This document shows, in pieces, positions 35,357 through 45,058 of a stretch of DNA of 64,000 bases; within the stretch, counting starts at the first letter, position 1, and each line of letters begins with the position of its first letter. Location of the stretch: NCBI GenBank assembly GCA_948470475.1, contig OX419339.1, positions 8,222,685 through 8,286,684 on the forward strand. Reading direction: 5' to 3'. This stretch comes from Galaxea fascicularis (lineage: Eukaryota; Cnidaria; Anthozoa; Scleractinia; Euphylliidae). The notes beneath the pieces were generated by a model. It did no database searches. It was not told where the DNA came from and worked only from the letters and a program-made list of their open reading frames with translations. Both the position numbers and the translations under genes were made by a program.

Positions 35357-35557
35357 GTCTTTCCCATAAAACCGTGAACACCAGAAGAAATTTCTGGAAT
35401 GTTTATTGTTTCGCGACCAATCAGAAGCAACATGAAACCACAACCTAATTACCGTTACTGTTTGCGGTTTAGTTTCCTCACGCGTGATTGGCTTTTTACT
35501 TGAAACACAATAACATTCCATAGATATTTCTGGTGTTCACGGTTTTACGGGAAAGAC
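35357..35557. mobile_element. MITE with GTCTTTCCCATAAAACCG ends
   Basis: Arms GTCTTTCCCATAAAACCGTG and CACGGTTTTACGGGAAAGAC extend inward through AACACCAGAA…CTGGTGTT. The interior of ~110 bp matches the relic at 4,948-5,045. It lies upstream of the first modelled macro-gene exon. Confidence 0.85.
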
Positions 35558-36039
35558 TATAATGTTGTTGCACAATTAATGTAAATGTCTACGTAGGATA
35601 TTAGGAAAAAAGGAGGGCTGTTTGTGGTTTGATACTGATGCTGCAACCACTTTTGTCATTAAGCTCTGAGGGTTAAAAAATCCTTTAAATCCATACTCTT
35701 TTCAATTTTTTAAGGGTGGGCTAATAATGATTTAAATATATATCATCCAGCAAGCTCAAGGACCAGCACTTAATATATAATATTTCAAGTATGTCTGAAG
35801 TGGCAGGGAGGCTTGATAAAGGGAAAAAACATATTTTGGTCAAATTCCCAACCCTAGGGACTGGAAATAGTTTAACAATCCTTTATAATATTCAAACTTC
35901 AATAATTTAATTATTAGTACAAGAAGTCAAATTCCCCAAAGAGGGGACAACAGAAGTGCTCAAATGCTGCATCTTTACACCCTTCCCCCGCCTCCATCCA
36001 AGCCATCCAAACATTGATACCTGCATAAATCGGAGAGCC

Positions 36040-36163
36040 GTTTACACACAGCCCATACATTAAATTATACATGCATCACCGTCATAATAGCCCTGTTCCA
36101 AAAACGAATAGAGTTTGAGTCATAAAATGCATGCATAACTAATGTATGGGGCTGTGTGGAAAT
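36040..36163. repeat. Short foldback element
   Basis: ACACAGCCCATACATTA near 36,047 pairs with TAATGTATGGGGCTGTGT near 36,140 with one bulge. The centre has CATGCAT words. No gene is seen in the surrounding 35.6-37.1 kb. Confidence 0.6.
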
Positions 36164-37179
36164 CCTGACCCCTAAATCTAAATAATTGTTGAGTTTTGCT
36201 TATTTAACAGTTAGCTAGCTGACTTTACTCTCAGTTTACATCAATTTTGATTTCTGGCTAGAGACCCACTTGCAATAATTATATGTAAACCAAGAGCCAA
36301 GCATTTATTAATGTTGAACTTGAACTAGAAAACACCCCTTATAATTTTACTTCAAGCTTTCAGCATCAGCTGTAAGCTTAAGTAAACTTGAGTTTTGTCT
36401 ATTGTTACTCCATGCGGCATTGCATAATTCTGGACTTAAATAGTCAACAAGTTTGCAACAAGTCTTTAGTTATTTTAGCTCAAATAAGTTGTTCGTCCAG
36501 TGAGCTGAACAAAACCAAGATATCTCTGTTGGAATCTGACCACCCGCCATTTTACTCACTGAGCTCGCCTCCACAACAAGTACAACAACAACAACGACAA
36601 ACATCAGCTTCCTTCTTTGAATACAAACCCCTGAATGACGTCTGATACGCACGTTTGCTCTGCTGCTGCTTGCAACTGCTCTGACAATCGAAAGACAAGC
36701 TCTGTAGTAGACCATATCAAGCAGCTAAAACAGGCACCGTCGTTCGATCATGTTAGATGTCGCACGCAACCTGAGGCTTTTGGTGATATTTTCGTTGAAT
36801 TTCTGGCCTGGTTGACTTTTAAAGTATTTTAAGACGAAGGGAAAGGAGCTCGGACGACACAACGGACAACACTGGGTCACTGACTGAGTCATCACTGATT
36901 GGGTGTCAGCAGTCATCGAAATAAGCTCAGTGTACCCTGCATGTAAAACGCACTTTACTATCCCCTCTTCCTTGAGATACACCAAATTTTTTTTGTAAGG
37001 AACATCTAATTTTGGAGCTGAGAATGTTCTTTTTTTCTTTGCGATTTCAGCTAGAAACATTCTTAAGATGTTCTTAATACATGGTATTGTTTGCTGTAAT
37101 GTTTGTGTGGTCTACCTCTGATGCCGTGAAAAAGTGAAAAAGATGTCGCACTACCACTGCGCAGCTGTTCTGCTTTTAC

Positions 37180-37692
37180 AGGGGCACAAAACGAATCTGT
37201 TCCTCACTATATCTGTTCCCCCGAGGTATTGTGCTGGCTGGCAAAATATCAGTTATTTCCCGGAGTTGGTTATGAAATTTCTTTCTGCTGATGGTTTCGG
37301 TTGGTAATTACTGAAGTGTGGTAGCAGTGTGAGTGTTGCTGGCTGGCGAAATGTGGATTGTTGTGAGAAATTTGTGTCTCCTCCTCCCCCCCCCCCCCCC
37401 CCCCTCACTTGAAGGCTTGATTTGAGACCTTTTGCCACGCCCATTTGGGCTTACGACATATGAAATTGTCTTTTTTGTTGTTGTGCAGGGTGGTCAATTT
37501 GCACCTGGCTGGGAAACCAACCAATTTTATCTAGCTGGCTGAGAAATATCTTGTGTGTGTTTCTGGCAAAAAGGAACAGATATTTTTTCCCAGCAATATT
37601 ACAAAAGACCTGAAAATGCCTGAATAACATTTAGTTTTATTAACTGGGGTAGAATAATACATTTTTCAACAAATTGGTCGTTTTGTGCCCCT
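37180..37692. mobile_element. TIR element, GGGGCACAAAACGAA family, full copy
   Basis: The ends AGGGGCACAAAACGA and TCGTTTTGTGCCCCT are exact inverted repeats. The interior contains GTGCTGGCTGGCAAAATAT, a poly-C run at about 37,385-37,404 and further GCTGGCTG words. A partial copy in opposite orientation is at 13,011-13,213. Confidence 0.85.
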
Positions 37693-37719
37693 GCTCTTAG
37701 TACATTTTACTTTACAAAA

Positions 37720-38660
37720 AGCATTGATGATGATGATAGTTTATTAAACGCCACTCTTGCAGAATAAGACTCCTGAATTACATTGGTGGGTCATATATAC
37801 CTTACTGAAAACGTACAGTAACAAAATTGTTAAATCTCTCCGTGTGGCCTTTAACTTGCTCATAGCGCTGCTGACCTGAACGTAATTGATAACCATGGTC
37901 AATAGCGCACCGGTTCGTGAGAATATAGCTGAGAGGAGGTGCCGTGTCCTAGCCTAATTTAGCGCAAATGGCATCGCGGCGGTCAGCGAGGGATCCGAGC
38001 CCAGCACTGCAAAGGGCCGTGTTATAATCGGCGTGCGGAAAGATAATGCGCATCGCCCTCCTCTGAACTGCTTCTATCACTTCGGAAAGATAAACAGGGA
38101 GGCCCGACCACACTGGTGCAGCATACTCGAGCACAGATCTAATAAGTGCACAGTAGATGCCCACTATGTCACTCGGTTGTACTCCAGCCTTCTTGAGTGA
38201 TCTTAGCGCATATAGGCGTTTGTTTGCTTTCTTCACGATATATTCAATATGCACATTCCACGTAAGATCACTACTTAAGTGTACTCCTAAGATCTTGTAG
38301 GTTTCCACTCTCCTTACCGGGGAGCCATCGATGTGTAACATGCCTGGACTTGCCGGGAGGTACTGCAAAAAGTTGATAACTAATTCCCTACACTTTTTAG
38401 GGTTAAGCCGCATGCCCTTACCGGACGCAGAAGACCTAATATCATTTACAGCGAACTGCAAATAGCTCGTGCTACAGCGCGGAACCACTTCGAAAACCGT
38501 GGTGTCATCTACATATTTTAAACGTGCAGGCCATTGAGCTGCTAGCCGGTTTACTAAGATCGCAAAGAGCATCGGGATGAGCTTTGTACCCTGGGGGATT
38601 CCCCCATTGGGGTACACAGGTGGAGACAACAGGGACGGCGTAGGAAGGGAAAGGGGGGGG
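37720..38660 (-). mobile_element. 5'-truncated non-LTR retrotransposon (YVDD-type RT)
   Basis: A single minus-strand frame (38,614 down to 37,949) encodes the C-terminal half of an RT: GGIPQGTKLIPMLFAILVN, the catalytic box LKYVDDTTVFE, then the thumb (YKILGVHLSSDLTWNVHI, ALRSLKKAG, LEYAAPVWSGL, LADRRDAICAKL) and a stop. The 3' UTR runs to a (GAT)n-like tail at about 37,725. The 5' part is lost at a poly-G/poly-C tract (38,646-38,662), as expected of a truncated insertion. The open frame of ~220 RT codons without a stop suggests a fairly young copy. Confidence 0.88.
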
Positions 38661-39185
38661 GGGGGCTCGGCTAAAGCTGGCGGACCTCGCGAAAAACTAT
38701 CCAAGCCTGACGGAGCCCCCTCCCATCAGTTGAAGGGGTGGGAGCTGGGGTGGACCCAGGGACCACGCACGACCACCCCACCCCCACCCCCCACCTCCCC
38801 ACGCGCGCACTTTTTGTGAGAAAAGAAATAGATTTCGTGAGATACATTTCCGTCGGTCCGTCTCTCTTCTAATCGGGATTTTTAGGCGATTGCCAAAAAC
38901 AAAACGCATCTAGAATTCAGCAGATTGTTATTACTACAAAACAAACCCATGTACCACAAAGTTAACGGGTCGGTTAGAGATAATTTTACACGATAACAGC
39001 TATGATGCTTGTTGCGAGAGGAGCATTTTCTGGCCAGCTCTGGGCCAGCTGTTAACACTTTTGTCTGTGATGCTGTGATGTGTCAAATTCATGACATGGA
39101 AAATTGTGTGACAGCATGCGCTACCGGTTTACACAAATGTCTAGAACACAGGCGACGCACGTCGTTCGGTTTGCTTGACAATAAC

Positions 39186-42100
39186 ATGATGGCGATCATG
39201 TATTCTCTGGTCCTGTTCACCATGTGCCTAAGTCTAGTTACGCCGAGCATGGCACAACACAGGAAGAAAGTACTTGTCCTAGGAGGAGATGGCATGCTTG
39301 GGAGTGAAACGGTGGCCAGACTTAAGCTCAAGGGACACGACATCACCATTTTGCATCGAGGATCGTGGTACTGGGACTCTTCGCTTCGAATAAAGCCCTG
39401 GGTGAACTTTGTACAGTGCGATCGAGATCGGTTTAACGAGTGTGCAGACAAATTGGGTGAAATTACAAGAGAAAAAGGCATGTTTGATGCGGTGATTGAC
39501 TTCAGTGGCTACAAACCGAGCCATGTCAAGGTAAACAGTCGTCCTTTGTTGCATACCTAGTTGAACAATTTCACTTTGTCTTGACTTGATCTCGTGCGGT
39601 ATCGCACGTAAAGGAAGTCTGATTCCAGTACAGTAACAGGCCTTCTAATTCCTGAAATATTTAGTCTTTGATGGGTGTTAGCACATCAAGGAACAGGAAA
39701 ATGCAGACAGATAATGTCCATTTTTGCGATGCACTAAATTGAGTCGGCTAGAAGAGCGATTGCGTGACATTTCATTTTCCTGGTTTTCCTCAGGTTTGTC
39801 ACGCTTGCTTTGAGTTTATGGCCGGCTTACAGTGATAAAGAGTGACGTATATTTTGACTGGAAATTTACACTTGAATTAAACTTCAAACCCTCTTGCACT
39901 TGACCAAAGAATAAACATGATATGGTCAATGCAAAACGTCATTAGTGATTGATATCCCTTGGATCTAGAGAAGCGTAGAAGGTCTCCAAGCGACAGACGC
40001 ACGTATTACGGCAACAAACGAGTTTGAAAATTTCAAGAATGTGCGAACAGATGGGAGGGGGGAGGGGGGGACTACCTCCCTCGTTGCGATTCCGTTGATC
40101 TACGCGTGCGCTTTCTACATTCTGAGATTCTTTAGTTTAGGCAATGAATACTGTCTCATACAGTGGAACCCCGATATAACGATATGCCAAGGGACCAGTA
40201 AAATTATATCGTTATATCGAGGTATCGTTATATCGAGACTCCCGATATAACGATATTGCCGTAAAATAACCGACAATATCGTTATATCGGGGTAAAATTA
40301 ACATGTACTTTTTTTTACCACATATTATTTAAGTAAACTTGTAATGATTAGCAAATGACTCACAAATGTAGTTTCAAGCACGCAGCAATGTCCTTTAACA
40401 ATAAGCAAAGCATTAGACATCAAGATTAGTTATCAAGGTTACACAACAAAGTCTGGGGTATGAATCGTAAAAGGGAAACAAAACAAAACAAAACTTAAAC
40501 ATTTGAAGTTGCGACTTTAATCGTCTTTACTTTTCACTGTTTGCGTGTTCATTGTTTTCCTTTTTTAACAGACACTTGTTCATTAATTAATGATACTGTA
40601 ATATCGTTATATCGGGGAAGATTTTACGCTCGGTGCGCTGAAAACTTATCGTTATATCGGGAATATTGTTAGTCGAAGATCGTTATATCGGGGTTCTGTC
40701 CCATACATTTTATTGTAACTTTTGCCAGGACATAGCATATTTATCGTAAGGTTTTCCCGGGGATATCGTTATATCGAGGATCGTTATATCGGGGTTCCAC
40801 TGTATCAGGATCAAAAAGTGCACTCGCATTTTCGTAACTGAAACGTGGCCTAAAAGATTCACGATGGGAAAATATAAACCCCTGGCGTTTACGGAAGGGT
40901 CAAATGTGCTGTTTTTGGTAGTCGTGAAAAACGTCAGCTAGCACATTCGGAAAGCAAATAGTTCGCTAGAAAGTTCGTGAAAAGTTCACTTTAGTTAACA
41001 ATTTCTTATAGGAAAATTTTGTTCCCCAAAATTTTCGGGCAATTAAAACAGTTTCAGCTAAGGAATCCGAACAGATCAAATTCGTCTAACTAATGAACAT
41101 TACTTCAAACAGGCTTCAAACACCATAACGTACTTAAAATGACTTTTTACAGCTTTTGGTTGATTTGGTGTCCCTGTGATATTCTCTCTGCGGCCGTCAT
41201 ACTCCTTACTTACTTATCAGACGTTGATGGAACTCTTCGTTATACCAGTTCTTTCATTTTTACAAAATACAAAGAAGGCTGACCGGCCAAGAACGAAGCT
41301 GAGTGGGTAAACTGGACGTCACTGTTAAGGTGCCAACGGCGTCCCTCGAGTCCTATCGCTCGCTCCCTCCCCTAAATGGTCTGGAGCAATGCGGGGGATG
41401 TCGTGTCGCCTATGCGCGGAGAAAAACGCACGTGTTGCTACCCATGCAAAAGCGATACGTTAACCCGGTGGTTAATACGAAAAAATGTGAATGTGTTCTG
41501 CAGATCATGCTGCGTCCCCTGCGTACTGTGTCAGAGTGGATACAGTTGCAATTTTTATCGCTCTCTGATGGAGCGAAACCTTTTTCTAAAAGAACGCGCT
41601 TACGGTCACTTCATTAATACGGTCACTTCTTTATTACGTGCGGCCACTTTCAGTTGATGCTCATTTGAATATATGTACAGTGGTAACAGTTGTTACCTTG
41701 TTAACACGGCCCGGCCAAAGTTTCGTGGCCCGTTTGGTGACCGTGCAAACGGGATTCCACTGTATTAACCTCGGTGTTGGCGAGTCTTGTTAGATGTTTC
41801 AGTACCTTGGCCTGTAATTTCCACCGTTATCCATCTCCACTTTGGTGAATAATTTTTAATTGCCAGCAACGTGTAAAAAGGCCATGCTCGGAAGACGAAA
41901 TCAGTTCGTCCGTATTGGGAAACTATAATTAGTCTCCGTCAAGTTTTGCAAGTTTATATAAGGTTTTTTCCCCTTAATTTAGGACTTCATGAAAAAGATT
42001 CGGAGCAGAATTCGTCGGTACATTTACATCAGCACTGATTCTGTGTACGAGGTCTGTAAAGAGCCTTCTCACGAAGGTCCCATGCTTGAGGAAGATGCAG

Positions 42101-44236
42101 TGCGCCCAGATAATCCAAAGGAGAGAGAAGCCTACGCCAAACGGGACCTCTACGGGAGCAACAAGCTGGAATGTAAGTATAATATAGACCGCTAACTTTT
42201 TCATAACCTTTTTGACACTTGACTATGGAAAACAAAACAGTTTCTTGAACACTTTGTATTTTTGTGTTATAACTGAGCTTACGACAGAACGAAACGCTAA
42301 TTGGAGTACCATTTACTTCTGATCTGGTATTTGTACATAACATTAGTTACAGAAAGGCATGCGCGTGCAACAGAAAGTCACTCTATGACATGCTCTGAGA
42401 TGCTTTTGTTAACTTGCCATTCTCTGGAGAAAAGAGCCCAATTGTCATGAAATGAGGAAGGTGCCATTCCAATTATTACCCCATATTTTTCAACAGCTTT
42501 CCTTTCCTTCTCCTACCTGCGGGGGAGTGCAGACATTTCTATATACTGGGCATATCGAGGTGGTAGTTACTGCAACATCAAGCTTATTAAGAATGAGCAA
42601 ATTACAATTTGTTTACCGAACAGGTACAAACTCACGCGACTATTGTTCGGTCGGCAAACACGCTAAAATAACTTTCTTGTAATCAATTAATCCGGGTCGT
42701 TTGATCATCTGGCCCCGGTTGTTCAAACGCTGGATAGCGCTGTCCACCGGATAAATCACTATCCAGCGGATAAGTATTGGGGAAGCTAATTGTACTATCC
42801 ACTGGGTAGATATTTATCCGGTGGATAGCGCTATCCAGCCTTTGAACAACCGGGGCCTGTTCCATATCAAGGTGTTTTCTGTCGGTAAACTGTTCTGACC
42901 TTTTAACTCTTAAATCCCAAATATCAACATAGCTATTTTCCTTACAGTGCTCACATATTCCATATGTTACATGTGGGGAGAATTTGTATAAACATTAACT
43001 CAAGTGATCCCTGGTGTTCTCATCTCATGCCCTGTATTATTGTATAATTCCTGGTGATATGGTAACGATTAGTGAGATGGTGGCCACTGTTGGGAACGTT
43101 TAACTAGTGGCGCGTGCACGAAACAAATTGTGATCACTTACGGAAGTCGTTTTTCGAGGTGTAGCAAAAATTTCTCAATTACCACCGTTTGTTCAAAACT
43201 TGGCGACATTTGGCTTCTATTTCAGTTTTTTTACGTATTTAATTTCCTCGTTGCTCGTCGTCATTGATATTCACCTCTGTTCTTTGTTGCTGGTGCTGTT
43301 ATTGGTCTTATAAGTCATTGAGTGTGGTGGCCTCTCTCTCTCTCTAACCACAAAGATATCAAGACTTCATTGGTAAACTCAATGAAAGCCTAATCATTGG
43401 CTTAAATTGAGGCCAGTAAGCCATCCACAATAGCGTACATAACACAATTTAGCAAGCAGAAGTCCAGTCAACTAATTAGCATAAAGCGCGGGAAATCATG
43501 TGCGAGTTTCTCGCGTGGGCTACGGTTTGAATTTTAGCCGATAATTCTACTAAAGCTAAAGCACACCAACTGGATCTTTCAATTTACAGGTGAAGAAGTC
43601 ATCAAGAGGGAAAACGAACTGTGGAACATTCCTTACATGATTCTGCGGCTTCCGGATGTCATTGGATTGCGTGACAACACCAATCGCTTTTGGAGCTATC
43701 TTCTGTGGCTTCGCTTTCACGACATCTTGGATCGTCCGGTAGACATACCGCCAAGTCTTCATGACAAGCCCTTAAGCTTCGTTTTGGCTGAAGACGTGGC
43801 CAATCTCCTGATACTTCTACCTGAAGACAATTACAACAGTGTTTTCAACTTTGTGTACAACCTCGCGTTCCGCGAGACTGTCACGTTAGAGGAACTGCTG
43901 CGCATTATGGCCAAACATCTTGGTATATCTGAGGTTAAGTTCGACAGGTCAAACGAGTATGGTGTACGATATTTCCCCTCTGTAAATCGAGGCCCAGTGG
44001 ACATTTCTATGGCGCTAGAGTACCTTAAATGGAACCCGCACAAGCTTGAGCCTGGTATCAAGAAGACAGTACAGTTTTACGAGTACGTTATGCGCTCCCC
44101 TGATTTTAAGTCCCAGCGAAAAGCGATCCTTGACAGATTCAAGGTTCCTCCTCATGCTATTGGGGCCTTTAAACAGCGGCTGAAGGACGTTTATGGCATA
44201 GATTATGACAGGGTAATGGCCAGAGATGAGTTATAA
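39186..44236 (+). CDS. ER-luminal NAD-dependent epimerase/dehydratase (extended SDR)
   Basis: Exons 39186-39530, 41983-42172 and 43590-44236 join in phase to 393 aa. Residues 1-23 (MMAIMYSLVLFTMCLSLVTP…) form a signal peptide. VLVLGGDGMLGSETV (29-43) is the GxxGxxG NAD(P)-binding turn at the start of a Rossmann fold. YIYISTDSVYE (128-138) supplies the active-site Ser/Thr, and Y172-x3-K176 (YGSNK) is the SDR catalytic pair. The C-terminal third has ILRLPDVIGLRDN and LSFVLAEDVANLLILL, as in extended SDRs. The last four residues are RDEL, an ER-retrieval signal. Substrate unknown: nucleotide-sugar epimerase chemistry is inferred from the fold. I chose ATG 39,186 because it opens the signal peptide; the frame stays open to an ATG at 39,009. 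Donors GTAAAC and GTAAGT, acceptors TTTAG and TTACAG. Confidence 0.9.
40159..40804. mobile_element. TA-flanked TIR element, CAGTGGAACCCCGATATAACG
   Basis: The ends CAGTGGAACCCCGATATAAC and GTTATATCGGGGTTCCACTG (40,161-40,802) are flanked by TA. Five or more extra copies of ATCGTTATATCG occur inside both ends. The CAGTGG ends and TA duplication fit a pogo/Tigger-like non-autonomous element. It lies in intron 1 of the epimerase gene. Confidence 0.88.
41676..41764. mobile_element. Very short TA-flanked CAGTGG element
   Basis: CAGTGGTAAC … GGGATTCCACTG with TA on both sides, 85 bp. ACGGTCACTT words just upstream (41,590-41,640) look like remains of a related element. It lies in intron 1 of the epimerase gene. 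Confidence 0.55.
42711..42857. mobile_element. Palindromic MITE, GGCCCCGGTTGTTCAAACGC
   Basis: Arms GGCCCCGGTTGTTCAAACGC…GGATAGCGCT and AGCGCTATCC…TTTGAACAACCGGGGCC are complementary. Repeated TATCCAGCGGATA/TATCCGGTGGATA words fill the interior. It lies in intron 2 of the epimerase gene. Confidence 0.9.
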
Positions 44237-44273
44237 CAAATACTACGCGCTTAGTCATTTGGTATCATTTGTG

Positions 44274-44276
44274 AAA

Positions 44277-44319
<43 letters not shown>

Positions 44320-44322
44320 ATA
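44274..44322. repeat. (AAAT)n microsatellite after the epimerase gene
   Basis: Eleven or more AAAT units begin about 40 bp after the stop codon. AATAAA occurs in each unit, so the tract may serve as the poly(A) signal. Confidence 0.9.
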
Positions 44323-44534
44323 CTTAATTGACCACTCCCCTAGAGGGGCTTTTCAGGGACAATGAAACAAATGGTACAAATGAACACAACAGAGTTAAGA
44401 ATCCCAACTGGCGGGAGGCAAACCAGTTGGCTATTTACAATGACAATATTACCAGGCAACGGGAAAATTCCGAATGGTTAAACCACGCATTGACATTTCC
44501 CTTAAAATTAGAGACTGACTGGAAGTTAACAGTC

Positions 44535-45058
44535 ATAATGCATCAGCCAATTCCAGCAGTGCCCATCCCCACCCCCCCACCCCCCTTAGGCTCTTACCGA
44601 TAGTGCTAGCACTTTTTTTTGGCATTATTTGGCTTCACGAGCACTTTTTTTTTACATTTCATCCCAAAAAGCACTGCTAGCATTTTTTTTTTTTGGATTT
44701 TCGACTGATTATTTGTATAATTTTGTGTCAAAAAGCACAATCTGACTTTCTTTATGTCGTCCAAAGCCGCATTTTGTCCTCATAGGTCAGCGGTTGCCTT
44801 TTAGAAACCCAGTCCATCACACTCGTTCCAAGATGGCGTCATCCACGTTGTCATCGAGTAATAATGGAAATTAGCCAGCCAAGGCAGAGATAGTTCGAGA
44901 GCGTACTCGGCTGCCATTTGCCCTCTTCCTTCGTCCCCACCCGGGGGCATTTTGTGTCCCCACTTTAGGGAATTTGCCCATTTTTTCAAGAAATGTTATT
45001 GCCCGGGGGAAGGGGGGGGGGGGGGATGGGCACTGCTAGAATTGACTGATGCATAATA
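44535..45058. mobile_element. TIR element with ATGCATCAGCCAATTC ends
   Basis: Left ATAATGCATCAGCCAATTCC…AGCAGTGCCCATCCCC and right GGGGATGGGCACTGCT…TGATGCATAAT are inverted repeats. Just inside are poly-C/poly-G runs and several GCTAGCACTTTTTTTT words. No gene. Confidence 0.8.

Noticed and set aside
36470..36715. Minus-strand frame with MAGGQIPTEISWF as the first exon of the macro-domain gene
   Set aside because: The ATG has a good context, but the frame reaches a stop with no donor before it, so it cannot join to the exon at 35,277.
39089..39554. Minus-strand frames opposite the epimerase first exon
   Set aside because: Antisense shadows of a well-supported signal-peptide/Rossmann exon.
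41303..41657. Two overlapping Cys-rich plus-strand frames in epimerase intron 1
   Set aside because: No zinc-finger spacing or known family; the surrounding sequence looks like transposon remains.
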